Part shown: positions 1 through 6,067 of the stretch, piece by piece
How the letters are laid out: each line of letters begins with the position of its first letter
How positions within the stretch are numbered: the first letter of the stretch is position 1
NCBI GenBank assembly: GCA_016280345.1
Contig: JAEEGN010000172.1
Location: forward strand, 1-8,244
DNA: 8,244 nucleotides
Direction: 5' to 3'
Source of the DNA: Selenomonadaceae bacterium
Lineage (GTDB): Bacteria > Bacillota > Negativicutes > Selenomonadales > Selenomonadaceae
Translations under genes and position numbers: made by a program
Notes under the pieces: model-generated
Told to the model about the DNA's origin: nothing
Database searches by the model: none
The model's input: the letters and a program-made list of their open reading frames with translations, nothing else

Positions 1-875
1 AAGAGCTTCCCTGCCGCGTCCTTCACCGGAAAATAGCGCTGATGGTCGCGCATCGGAGTAATGACCGCTTCCGGTGGCAGCTTCAGGTACTTTTCCTCGA
101 ACTGACCGCAAAGCGCCGTCGGATACTCCACCAGATAAACGACCTCTTCCAGGAGCTCCTCAGAGATTTCCGCCCGGCCCCCGTTTTTCTCCGCCACCGT
201 ATCTATCTGCTGCCGGATCATATCCCGGCGACGGACCGGATCGACAATGACATACTCCTTCTCGCAAGCTGTCTCATACGCGGCCGGGTCATCAATCGCG
301 AAGGACATCTGCCCCAAGAAACGATGACCCCGGGAAATCCTGCCCGAAGCGACATTCGCCAGTGTGAAGGGAACGACCTCACTACCATAGAGCGCCACTA
401 TCCAGCGTAGCGGCCGAATAAAGCGGAAATCCAAATCACCCCACCGCATTGTGTTGGGCATTGGAAGGCTACTTATCAGCTCCGGCAGAAGCGTCCGCAA
501 GAGCTTCTCCGTCGTCTCACCTGTCTCGTGAACCATCGCATACACATAGCCGTCCTTTTGCACCAGATCCTTCGGATCGACCTTCGCCCCCCGGGCAAAG
601 CCCTGGGCCGCCTTGGTAGGATTGCCGTCGGCGTCAAAGGCCGCCTGGATTGACGGGCCGCGTCTCTCAATGGACACATCCGGTTGCCGCTCAGCCAGCC
701 CCATCACCTGAAGTGCCAGGCGTCGCGGTGTTCCCAGCGTTCTCACATTCTCATACACCAGCCGCAGGCCGTCCAGCGCTTTTACGGCATTCTCCGCCAA
801 CTCCGACAAGAGAGCTGGCATCGCGTGGGCCGGGATTTCCTCCGTACCGATTTCCAAAAGCAAATCCTTGCTCAT
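1..875 (-). CDS. glyS: Glycyl-tRNA synthetase beta subunit, N-terminal part (cut by window edge)
   Basis: Beta subunit of the bacterial alpha2beta2 glycyl-tRNA synthetase, a cytoplasmic enzyme that charges tRNA-Gly. In the family the beta chain mainly supplies tRNA binding. Translating down from the ATG at 875 gives 291 uninterrupted codons to the window edge, roughly 40% of the usual length near 690 residues. Recognisable blocks are LEIGTEEIP (7-15), GTPRRLA (48-54), MRWGD followed by FIRPLRWIV (143-160), GHRFL (183-187), EYPTALCG (250-257) and MRDHQRYFPV (275-284). The start ATG overlaps the glyQ stop as ATGA (872-875), so the two subunits are probably translationally coupled. An AGGAGG-like site (GGAGGTAAGCGC before the ATG) lies inside the end of glyQ. 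The C-terminal part lies outside the window. Confidence 0.96.
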   Translation of the reverse strand, partial: MSKDLLLEIGTEEIPAHAMPALLSELAENAVKALDGLRLVYENVRTLGTPRRLALQVMGLAERQPDVSIERRGPSIQAAFDADGNPTKAAQGFARGAKVDPKDLVQKDGYVYAMVHETGETTEKLLRTLLPELISSLPMPNTMRWGDLDFRFIRPLRWIVALYGSEVVPFTLANVASGRISRGHRFLGQMSFAIDDPAAYETACEKEYVIVDPVRRRDMIRQQIDTVAEKNGGRAEISEELLEEVVYLVEYPTALCGQFEEKYLKLPPEAVITPMRDHQRYFPVKDAAGKL

Positions 876-1768
876 GCGCTTACCTCCTCTTTCTTTTCGC
901 CCCGATGCAGCATCGGATATCCTAGTTCTTCCCGTTGCTTCAAATACTGCTGAGCACAAAGCCGCGCCAGCCGCCGCACCCGCCCGATAAAGGCGGTACG
1001 CTCCGAGACGCTGATTGCGCCCCGGGCATCCAGAAGATTGAAAGTATGGGAACATTTCAGAACGTAATCATAGGCCGGATGGACATAACCCAGTTCAATG
1101 ACGCGCACCGCCTCCTTCTCATACTTCTCGAACAAGTCGAACAACAGCGCCTCATCGGAACAATCAAAGGAATACGCCGACTGCTCGTACTCGTTCTGAT
1201 GAAACACATCACCGTAAGTATAATCCTTCGTCCACTGCACATCATAGACATTCTCCACGCCCTGAATATACATGGCCAGACGCTCCAGCCCGTAGGTGAT
1301 CTCCACCGCCACTGGCTTCACGTCCACGCTGCCCACTTGCTGAAAATATGTGAACTGCGTAATCTCCATGCCATCCAACCAAACCTCCCAACCAAGGCCC
1401 CAGGCGCCCAGTGTCGGCGACTCCCAATTGTCCTCAACGAATCGGATATCGTGCTTCTCCGGCTCGATGCCCAGGCTTTCCAGGCTCTTCAGATACAGCT
1501 CCTGAATGTTGTCCGGCGACGGTTTCATGATGACCTGGAACTGATGATGCTGATAGAGTCGGTTGGGATTATCCCCATAGCGCCCGTCAGCCGGCCGCCG
1601 TGACGGCTCCACATAGGCGATATTCCATGGCTCCGGTCCCAAAACCCGCAGAAATGTGGAGGGGTTCATCGTCCCCGCCCCTTTCTCCACGTCATAGGGC
1701 TCTCCCAAAATACAGCCCTGTTCTGACCAAAAGCTCTGTAAGGCCAGAATGATCTCCTGAAACTTCAT
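872..1768 (-). CDS. glyQ: Glycyl-tRNA synthetase alpha subunit
   Basis: Catalytic alpha subunit of the tetrameric class II glycyl-tRNA synthetase: it activates glycine with ATP and, with GlyS, charges tRNA-Gly in the cytoplasm. The 298-residue product has the family's usual length. It opens with MKFQEIILALQSFWSEQGC and contains GAGTMNPSTFLR (30-41), the EPSRRPADGRYG block (54-65), LGWEVWLDGMEITQFTYFQQ (125-144), and the class II motif 3 region EITYGLERLAMY (156-167). The ATG at 1768 is preceded by a good GAGAGGAG ribosome binding site. The last few residues (KKEEVSA) are poorly conserved. The gene forms a two-gene operon with glyS through a 4-base overlap and is controlled by the T-box leader upstream. 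Confidence 0.98.
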   Translation of the reverse strand: MKFQEIILALQSFWSEQGCILGEPYDVEKGAGTMNPSTFLRVLGPEPWNIAYVEPSRRPADGRYGDNPNRLYQHHQFQVIMKPSPDNIQELYLKSLESLGIEPEKHDIRFVEDNWESPTLGAWGLGWEVWLDGMEITQFTYFQQVGSVDVKPVAVEITYGLERLAMYIQGVENVYDVQWTKDYTYGDVFHQNEYEQSAYSFDCSDEALLFDLFEKYEKEAVRVIELGYVHPAYDYVLKCSHTFNLLDARGAISVSERTAFIGRVRRLARLCAQQYLKQREELGYPMLHRGEKKEEVSA

Positions 1769-1819
1769 GAATCAAACTCCTCTCATCGTCACGTTGGGAC
1801 AGAAAACCGTTCCGGCAAT

Positions 1820-1861
1820 AAAAAAGCCTCATCCCCGTAACAAATGTTACAGGGACGAGAC
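1820..1861 (-). terminator. Regulated terminator of the glyQS T-box
   Basis: Arms 1861-1846 and 1841-1826 form a 16-pair stem with a 4-base loop, followed by a run of six T on the minus strand (1825-1820). Three of the pairs are G-U on the minus-strand RNA but mismatches (A/C) on the plus strand, so the hairpin is built for minus-strand transcription. Its 5' side directly follows the T-box core, as expected for the competing antiterminator. Confidence 0.93.
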
Positions 1862-2018
1862 TTCAACTTCCCGCGGTTCCACCCTGATTGGCCCGGATAA
1901 ACAGGCCCGCCTTCATACCACAATATATCATTTCGCTCCGAAGCGCCTTCATCCCGCCAGCCGCCTCCCACCATCGCGGCCTCGCTGTTTTGGAATTACT
2001 CCCTCTCCCTCATCGCTG
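1820..2018 (-). promoter_or_regulatory. Glycine T-box riboswitch of glyQS
   Basis: A T-box leader senses uncharged tRNA: the specifier loop reads the anticodon, and the T-box bulge pairs with the free acceptor end to prevent termination. Read on the minus strand, the T-box core AGGGTGGAACCGCG lies at 1885-1872, just before the terminator. Stem I can be built. The 5' AGTA of the specifier loop is at 2000-1997, ATTCC (1996-1992) pairs with GGGAT (1955-1951), and the distal arm GGCCGC (1981-1976) pairs with GCGGCT (1964-1959). The loop then reads GAA-GGC-G, placing a glycine codon GGC at 1947-1945. This matches the gene controlled and a tRNA-Gly with anticodon GCC. The T-box core and terminator are certain; the exact stem I pairing is my own fold by eye. 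Confidence 0.95.
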
Positions 2019-2024
2019 TCTGTC

Positions 2025-2053
2025 AGTTTAACAAATCCGCTGCCTGTTGTCAA
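2025..2053 (-). promoter_or_regulatory. Promoter of glyQS
   Basis: On the minus strand, TTGACA (2053-2048) and TAAACT (2030-2025) are separated by exactly 17 bases. The -35 box is perfect and the -10 box matches 4 of 6. Transcription would start near 2018, immediately ahead of the T-box stem I. Confidence 0.85.
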
Positions 2054-2060
2054 TGCGCAA

Positions 2061-2093
2061 ATCAAAAGCGCCTTCTTCAAGCCTCCGGGCGCT
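2061..2093 (-). terminator. Weak possible terminator of the DUF815 gene
   Basis: On the minus strand AGCGCC (2093-2088) can pair with GGCGCT (2072-2067), followed by TTTTGATTT. The 5' arm is inside the last codons of the ATPase gene, and the loop of 15 bases is large. The glyQS promoter begins a few bases further on, so some read-through into glyQS is possible. Confidence 0.4.
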
Positions 2094-3363
2094 CTTTTCG
2101 CTGCCCCAGATAATGCTCCACGAACTGCCGGGCGGTACGGCCGCTACGACCGGAGTGTTCCAACTCCCAACGGTGCCCTGCCAGCCGGAGTTCCTCCGGG
2201 GAAAGGACCACCCCGGCCGCCCGCAGGTAATGGTCGATGATGGCCAGATATTCGTTCTGATTCGGTGAACGGTAATGGATGATAAGACCGAACCGGTCCG
2301 ACAAGGAAATCGTCTCATTCACGCTGTCCGCCATGTAGAGTTCATCCTGCCCGTCCTCACGGTCGCGCCAGGTTTCCTTGATGAGATGACGCCGGTTGGA
2401 TGTCGCGTAGATGAGCACATTATCCGGACGCGACTCGACTCCGCCTTCAATGGACGATTTCAGATACTTGTATTCGACCTCCGTATCCTCGAAGGACAGA
2501 TCGTCGAGAAAAACGATGAACCGTTTCGAAGCAAACCGTCTAAGTGCCTGAAGGATACGCGCGAGCTCCGTCAACTGTGACTTCGTGATCTGGACTAGCC
2601 GCAGGCCCTGATCGAAATACTCATTCGCCAACGCCTTCACCGAAGAGGATTTCCCGGTCCCCCGCGCCCCAACCAAAAGCACGTTGTTCGCCGGCCGGCC
2701 GGCCAGAAACGCCAATGTATTATTCACGAGCTGATTCTTCTGCTCTGTGTAGCCAATCAGATGGGTCAGCCGAATTGGCTCAAAATGCTCAATTCCCCAA
2801 AGCCCTCTGCCAGGATCCCAGCGAAAGGCCCGGAAAAGCGCAAGATCGCCGTTGCCATACTGCCGGTAATAATCGAGCAAAGCGTCCGCCAAGGAATCAA
2901 TCGTCCAGGGACGGCGAAGAATCCCGTCGAGCATGGCCGCCCCTCGGGAAGAATCTGCCAGCCGCTCCCGGGTGGGTTGATAGTCGTCGAGAATATCCGT
3001 TCCCAGAAAAGCTCCCGGCTTTTCCCGGAAGAATGGCTCCAAACAAGCGATATCGTGACGGAACGCGCGGCGCAAGCTCTCGCCAATCCGTCCACCCGTC
3101 TCATCCAGAATCCGGGCGGCGATATTGTCATCGACAACAAGGCGGTAAAGAAGATACGATGCCAGCACATTCCCCCCCAAACCCAAGATCTCCGCCTGCA
3201 CAATCAGGCGACTCACGCATTCCGGTCGCGCCCCATCCTCAGCCCGTTCCATCAGGCAATCCGACAGGCACCGGAAAACATCATCCTCCAAAAGCGATCG
3301 GCAAACCAAAAGTTCTCTGATATCCGGGACTCCCATAATCATCCCCGCTTCCCAATGGTTCAT
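2077..3363 (-). CDS. AAA+ ATPase of the DUF815 family
   Basis: The 428-residue product resembles the DUF815 family of AAA+ ATPases, widespread in bacteria and without an agreed role. The N-terminal half (about 1-195) is helical and has no recognisable motif. The C-terminal half is a complete nucleotide-binding module: Walker A GARGTGKSS (232-240), Walker B FIVFLDDLSFE (282-292), a sensor-1-like YATSNRR (319-325), the arginine-bearing SLSDRFGL (353-360), and a sensor-2-like SGRTARQF (407-414). There is no signal peptide or membrane segment, so it is probably cytoplasmic. The start at 3363 has only a distant GGAA upstream; ATGs 7 and 9 codons further in are alternatives. The gene stands alone between the divergent rplM operon and glyQS, so neighbours give no functional clue. 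Confidence 0.9.
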   Translation of the reverse strand: MNHWEAGMIMGVPDIRELLVCRSLLEDDVFRCLSDCLMERAEDGARPECVSRLIVQAEILGLGGNVLASYLLYRLVVDDNIAARILDETGGRIGESLRRAFRHDIACLEPFFREKPGAFLGTDILDDYQPTRERLADSSRGAAMLDGILRRPWTIDSLADALLDYYRQYGNGDLALFRAFRWDPGRGLWGIEHFEPIRLTHLIGYTEQKNQLVNNTLAFLAGRPANNVLLVGARGTGKSSSVKALANEYFDQGLRLVQITKSQLTELARILQALRRFASKRFIVFLDDLSFEDTEVEYKYLKSSIEGGVESRPDNVLIYATSNRRHLIKETWRDREDGQDELYMADSVNETISLSDRFGLIIHYRSPNQNEYLAIIDHYLRAAGVVLSPEELRLAGHRWELEHSGRSGRTARQFVEHYLGQRKERPEA

Positions 3364-3394
3364 TTCTGGTAATAATTCCTGCGTATTAATTCTG

Positions 3395-3440
3395 TAATTG
3401 CACCTGCTTCAACAATTTAAAGCATCTTAAAAAGCAATTA
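3395..3440 (-). other. Nested inverted repeat in the DUF815 gene leader
   Basis: TAATTGC (3440-3434) pairs with GCAATTA (3401-3395), and inside it TGCTT (3424-3420) pairs with AAGCA (3409-3405). No T-run follows, so it is not a simple terminator. If the promoter at 3455-3484 is real, this forms the first structure in the ATPase mRNA. It could equally be a protein-binding site or chance in AT-rich DNA. Confidence 0.4.
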
Positions 3441-3454
3441 GGAGATATGACAGA

Positions 3455-3484
3455 AACATACAGTTCATCCCGCCGGGAAGTCAA
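3455..3484 (-). promoter_or_regulatory. Possible promoter of the DUF815 gene
   Basis: On the minus strand TTGACT (3484-3479) and TATGTT (3460-3455) are 18 bases apart. The boxes match consensus at 5 and 4 of 6 positions. Transcription would begin near 3448, giving a leader of about 85 bases. Confidence 0.4.
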
Positions 3485-3503
3485 ATTTGAAAACGCAGTT
3501 TAG

Positions 3504-3635
3504 AGCAAGTTTCCCTCTGTATTCTTATTTCTGCCACCATTGTATATTCGACAGGAACTTCTTTTTTCCTTCGTGTAAATCTGGCGTTTTTCAATAACCG
3601 GATGATGCGTTTTTACGTTCAATGCTAAAAAATCA
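3504..3635. other. AT-rich intergenic stretch upstream of the rplM promoter
   Basis: I see no gene here. The stretch is markedly AT-rich with several T tracts. It holds two of three copies of the octamer GCGTTTTT, at 3584-3591 and 3607-3614. The third copy lies within the rplM promoter. Confidence 0.6.
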
Positions 3636-3665
3636 TTGACAATCTTGGCGTTTTTCGTCTATAAT
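3636..3665 (+). promoter_or_regulatory. Strong promoter of rplM-rpsI
   Basis: Perfect TTGACA (3636-3641) and perfect TATAAT (3660-3665) with an 18-base spacer. Transcription is predicted near 3672. The spacer contains one copy of the GCGTTTTT octamer (3648-3655) that recurs upstream. Confidence 0.9.
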
Positions 3666-3671
3666 ACCTTT

Positions 3672-3817
3672 TTGTATAGGACGGTTCCGGGAAGCGTGCC
3701 TTCCATCACCTTCCCGGGTAGTCTTGTCTTTCTGCGGTCTTGGTTTCCATAAGCCCCGGAGGCTTTGACTGCGGGTGATTACATTTCTTGAACGAATCCA
3801 TACAGGAGGGACTCGCA
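3672..3817 (+). promoter_or_regulatory. Structured 5' leader of rplM, possible L13 autoregulatory element
   Basis: About 146 untranslated bases precede rplM. Two hairpins are visible. The first pairs CCGGGAAG (3687-3694) with CTTCCCGG (3710-3717). The second is a two-part stem with GCGGTC (3734-3739) pairing GACTGC (3767-3772) around AAGCC/GGCTT (3751-3755 and 3761-3765). Firmicutes rplM operons are known to carry an L13 leader RNA thought to bind the L13 protein. I infer that role here from position and structure and have not matched it to a consensus. Confidence 0.6.
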
Positions 3818-4252
3818 TTGAAGACAACGTTCATGGCGAATGCGTCGAATATCGAGCGCAAGTGGTATGTCGTTGACGCCGAGGGCCAGACCGTTGGCCG
3901 GCTGGCGACGGCGGTCGCCAAAGTGCTGCGCGGCAAGCATAAGCCGACTTTCACGCCGCATGTGGATACCGGCGACTATGTCATCGTGATAAATGCAGAT
4001 AAGGCTGTTTTCACCGGCAAGAAGCTGACGAAGAAGATATACTTCCATTATTCCGGCTATACCGGCGGCACGAAGTTCACGCCGGCGGGCCAGATGATGG
4101 AGAAGATGCCGGAGCGCGTGATCGAGCACGCCGTTCGAGGGATGCTTCCCAAGAACCGCCTGGGTGCGCAGATGTACCGCAAACTCAATGTTTATGCCGG
4201 TCCGGAACATCCGCATGCCGCGCAACAGCCGGAAGAGCTTAAACTGAACTGA
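3818..4252 (+). CDS. rplM: Ribosomal protein L13 (uL13)
   Basis: Large-subunit protein that binds 23S rRNA early in 50S assembly. I chose the TTG at 3818 as start: it sits seven bases after AGGAGGG (3804-3810) and gives the typical N-terminus MKTTFMANASNIERKWYVVDAEG. A TTG ten codons upstream has no ribosome binding site and would add an atypical extension. The resulting 144 residues are normal for the family. Conserved blocks are RGKHKPTFTPHVDTGD (38-53), KKIYFHYSGYTGG (72-84), and the L13 signature VRGMLPKNRLGAQMYRKLNV (106-125), followed by YAGPEHPHAAQQPE (126-139). It is the first gene of the classic L13-S9 operon; rpsI follows 22 bases later. Confidence 0.97.
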   Translation: MKTTFMANASNIERKWYVVDAEGQTVGRLATAVAKVLRGKHKPTFTPHVDTGDYVIVINADKAVFTGKKLTKKIYFHYSGYTGGTKFTPAGQMMEKMPERVIEHAVRGMLPKNRLGAQMYRKLNVYAGPEHPHAAQQPEELKLN

Positions 4253-4274
4253 CTGGAAGAGGAGGACATATTTC

Positions 4275-4667
4275 ATGGCATTAGTCAGCTACTACGGCAC
4301 GGGCCGCAGGAAAACCTCAGTTGCCAGAGTTCGCCTGGTTCCAGGTGACGGCAAGGTCATCATCAATGGCCGCGACATGGAGGAGTATTTCGGCCTCAAG
4401 ACGCTGGAACTCATCGTCCGCCAGCCTTTGGCGCTGACCGAGATGGTCGATAAATACGATGTGATTGCGAAGGTCACCGGCGGCGGCGCCTCCGGCCAGG
4501 CGGGCGCGATTCGGCACGGGATTTCCCGGGCGCTCTTGGAGCTCGACGGCGAGCTTCGCCCGGCGCTGAAGAAGGCCGGTTTCCTTACCCGCGATCCGCG
4601 CGAGAAAGAGCGCCGCAAGTACGGCCTTAAGAAGGCCCGCAAGGCATCCCAGTTCTCGAAGCGCTGA
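4275..4667 (+). CDS. rpsI: Ribosomal protein S9 (uS9)
   Basis: Small-subunit head protein whose C-terminal tail reaches the ribosomal P site and contacts tRNA. The 130-residue product has the usual length. It shows YYGTGRRKTSVARVRL (6-21), GGGASGQAGAIRHGISRAL (69-87), RDPREKERRKYGLKKARK (106-123), and the conserved end QFSKR (126-130). The ATG at 4275 follows a strong GAGGAGG site. It is cotranscribed with rplM. No convincing intrinsic terminator follows: the short hairpin at 4681-4696 lacks a T-run on this strand. Read-through towards the next leader is therefore possible. Confidence 0.98.
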   Translation: MALVSYYGTGRRKTSVARVRLVPGDGKVIINGRDMEEYFGLKTLELIVRQPLALTEMVDKYDVIAKVTGGGASGQAGAIRHGISRALLELDGELRPALKKAGFLTRDPREKERRKYGLKKARKASQFSKR

Positions 4668-4710
4668 GTTGGCTTGATTTCGCTTTGGCGAAAAATGGTT
4701 ACAGCGCCGG

Positions 4711-4744
4711 TTGACAAAGGACAAATTGGTTGCTATAGTATAAT
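4711..4744 (+). promoter_or_regulatory. Promoter of aroF-tyrA
   Basis: Perfect TTGACA at 4711-4716. Two overlapping -10 candidates follow: TATAGT (4734-4739) at the ideal 17-base spacing, and a perfect TATAAT (4739-4744) at an unfavourable 22. The first is the more likely. Transcription would start near 4746-4751. Confidence 0.85.
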
Positions 4745-4745
4745 C

Positions 4746-5005
4746 CATCACAGGAAAATGCAGCGCGCAAGAATAGTACGCAGGGAAACCTTTCAGAGAG
4801 TTGCGGGAGGGTGCGACGCAACAGGGGAAGCTGACGGAATACACTTGCAAGCAGCCGGCTGAAACACGAGTAGGCCGCGCCGGATTGCCCCCGTTATCGA
4901 AGGTTAGGGTATGTATGTACCCGAATGAGAGGCTTGCTTTAAGCAAGCAGGGTGGTACCACGGGTTTCAAGCTCGTCCCTGTATCGGGGACGAGCTTTTG
5001 TTTTT
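4746..5005 (+). promoter_or_regulatory. Tyrosine T-box riboswitch of aroF-tyrA
   Basis: The T-box core AGGGTGGTACCACGGG (4949-4964) is followed by an intrinsic terminator, the standard attenuation layout. In stem I, GCAAG (4767-4771) pairs with CTTGC (4844-4848) and brackets the specifier loop. The loop's 5' side holds AGTA (4775-4778) and its 3' side reads GAA-TAC-A, so the specifier is TAC (4840-4842), a tyrosine codon. The distal arm follows AGAGAG (4795-4800), with TTGCG (4801-4805) pairing CGCAA (4817-4821). A GCTTGC/GCAAGC hairpin sits just before the T-box. Tyrosine fits the downstream tyrA. Uncharged tRNA-Tyr would switch the operon on. Confidence 0.95.
4969..5005 (+). terminator. Regulated terminator of the aroF T-box
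   Basis: AAGCTCGTCCC (4969-4979) pairs perfectly with GGGACGAGCTT (4987-4997) across a 7-base loop, followed by TTTTGTTTTT ending at 5005. It competes with the antiterminator that contains the T-box core. Confidence 0.95.
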
Positions 5006-5055
5006 CCCGGTTTCTTTGCCTTTATGCTGTCTTCTTATTTTGAGGAGGAATCATC

Positions 5056-6066
5056 ATGATCATCGTAATGAGCCCGAATTCGACACCGGAAAATCTGGAA
5101 AGCGTAAAGCAGAAAATCGAGCGCTCAGGCCTCTCGTATCATCAGTCGGTGGGCGAAAACCGGACCATCATCGGCGTTATTGGTGACAAGAAGAAGATTG
5201 GCGCCTTGGAGATGAATTGCTTTGACGGAGTGGAAAAAACCGTGCGCATCACAGAGAAATACAAGCTCGTCAGCCGTGAGTTCAAGGCGGACAATACGGT
5301 AATCGATGTCCGTGGCGTAAAGATTGGCGGCGAATCGCTCGTGGTCATGGCTGGCCCCTGCTCGGTCGAGAGCCGCGAACAGCTCCGGGAAGCCGCGGAA
5401 GCCGTGAAGAGTGCCGGTGCACAGTTTCTGCGAGGCGGAGCTTTCAAGCCGCGCACCTCCCCCTATGATTTCCAGGGGCTCGGTGAGGAAGGACTCCAGC
5501 TTCTCCGTGAAGTGGGTGATGAATTCGACCTCCGGGTGGTGACGGAAATCGTTGACCTGAACGACGTGGACTTGGTTTCCAAATACGCCGACGTCCTGCA
5601 GGTCGGCGCCCGCAATATGCAGAATTTCCGTCTGCTGCTGGCGGTAGGACGGTGCCAGAAGCCCGTCCTGTTGAAGCGGGGCCTCTCGGCGACGATTTCC
5701 GAGTGGCTGAACGCGGCCGAGTATGTCATGAGTGCCGGCAACGACAACGTGATTTTTTGCGAACGCGGCATCCGCACCTATGAAACCTACACCCGCAACA
5801 CGCTTGACCTTTCCGCGGTCGTGGCCATCAAGGAGCTGTCGCATCTTCCCATCATCGTCGATCCCAGCCACGGAACCGGCCGCTGGCAGATGGTACAGCC
5901 GATGGCGCGGGCGGCGGTCGCTGCCGGCGCGGACGGACTCATCATCGAAGTCCACCCCCATCCCGAGGTGGCGCTCTCCGACGGTGATCAGTCCTTGAAA
6001 CCGAAGAATTTCGCTTCATTGATGGAGGAATTGAAGGGCATCGCCTCCGTGATGGGGAGAAAATGA
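5056..6066 (+). CDS. aroF: 3-deoxy-D-arabino-heptulosonate 7-phosphate synthase (type I-beta, with N-terminal regulatory domain)
   Basis: First enzyme of the shikimate pathway: phosphoenolpyruvate plus erythrose 4-phosphate gives DAHP and phosphate, in the cytoplasm. The first ~70 residues (MIIVMSPNSTPENLESVKQK onward) resemble the ferredoxin-like regulatory domain found in the Thermotoga-type enzymes. The catalytic barrel follows, with AGPCSVES (99-106), FKPRTSPYDFQG (130-141), GARNMQNF (184-191), KRG (207-209), CERGIRTYE (235-243), DPSHGTG (269-275) and EVHPHPEVALSDGDQSL (298-314). The four metal ligands of the family fall at Cys102, His272, Glu298 and Asp309. The ATG at 5056 follows GAGGAGGA by about six bases. 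The stop is one base before the tyrA start, so the two are an operon. Other names in use are aroG and aroA. Confidence 0.96.
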   Translation: MIIVMSPNSTPENLESVKQKIERSGLSYHQSVGENRTIIGVIGDKKKIGALEMNCFDGVEKTVRITEKYKLVSREFKADNTVIDVRGVKIGGESLVVMAGPCSVESREQLREAAEAVKSAGAQFLRGGAFKPRTSPYDFQGLGEEGLQLLREVGDEFDLRVVTEIVDLNDVDLVSKYADVLQVGARNMQNFRLLLAVGRCQKPVLLKRGLSATISEWLNAAEYVMSAGNDNVIFCERGIRTYETYTRNTLDLSAVVAIKELSHLPIIVDPSHGTGRWQMVQPMARAAVAAGADGLIIEVHPHPEVALSDGDQSLKPKNFASLMEELKGIASVMGRK

Positions 6067-6067
6067 T

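Noticed and set aside
935..1603. Long plus-strand open frame of 222 codons opposite glyQ.
   Set aside because: It is the antisense shadow of a well-conserved gene and shows no domain or ribosome binding site.
3447..3503. Small reading frame of 18 codons (MTETYSSSRREVKFENAV) preceded by AGGAG.
   Set aside because: The AGGAG is only two bases from the ATG, too close for normal initiation, and no promoter points to it. Most likely chance.
4678..4698. Hairpin TTTCGC/GCGAAA after rpsI as a terminator.
   Set aside because: Only six pairs and no T-run on the plus strand; an A-run follows instead.
5125..5961. Long minus-strand open frame of 278 codons opposite aroF.
   Set aside because: Antisense shadow caused by GC-rich codon use; the plus strand encodes a complete, conserved DAHP synthase.
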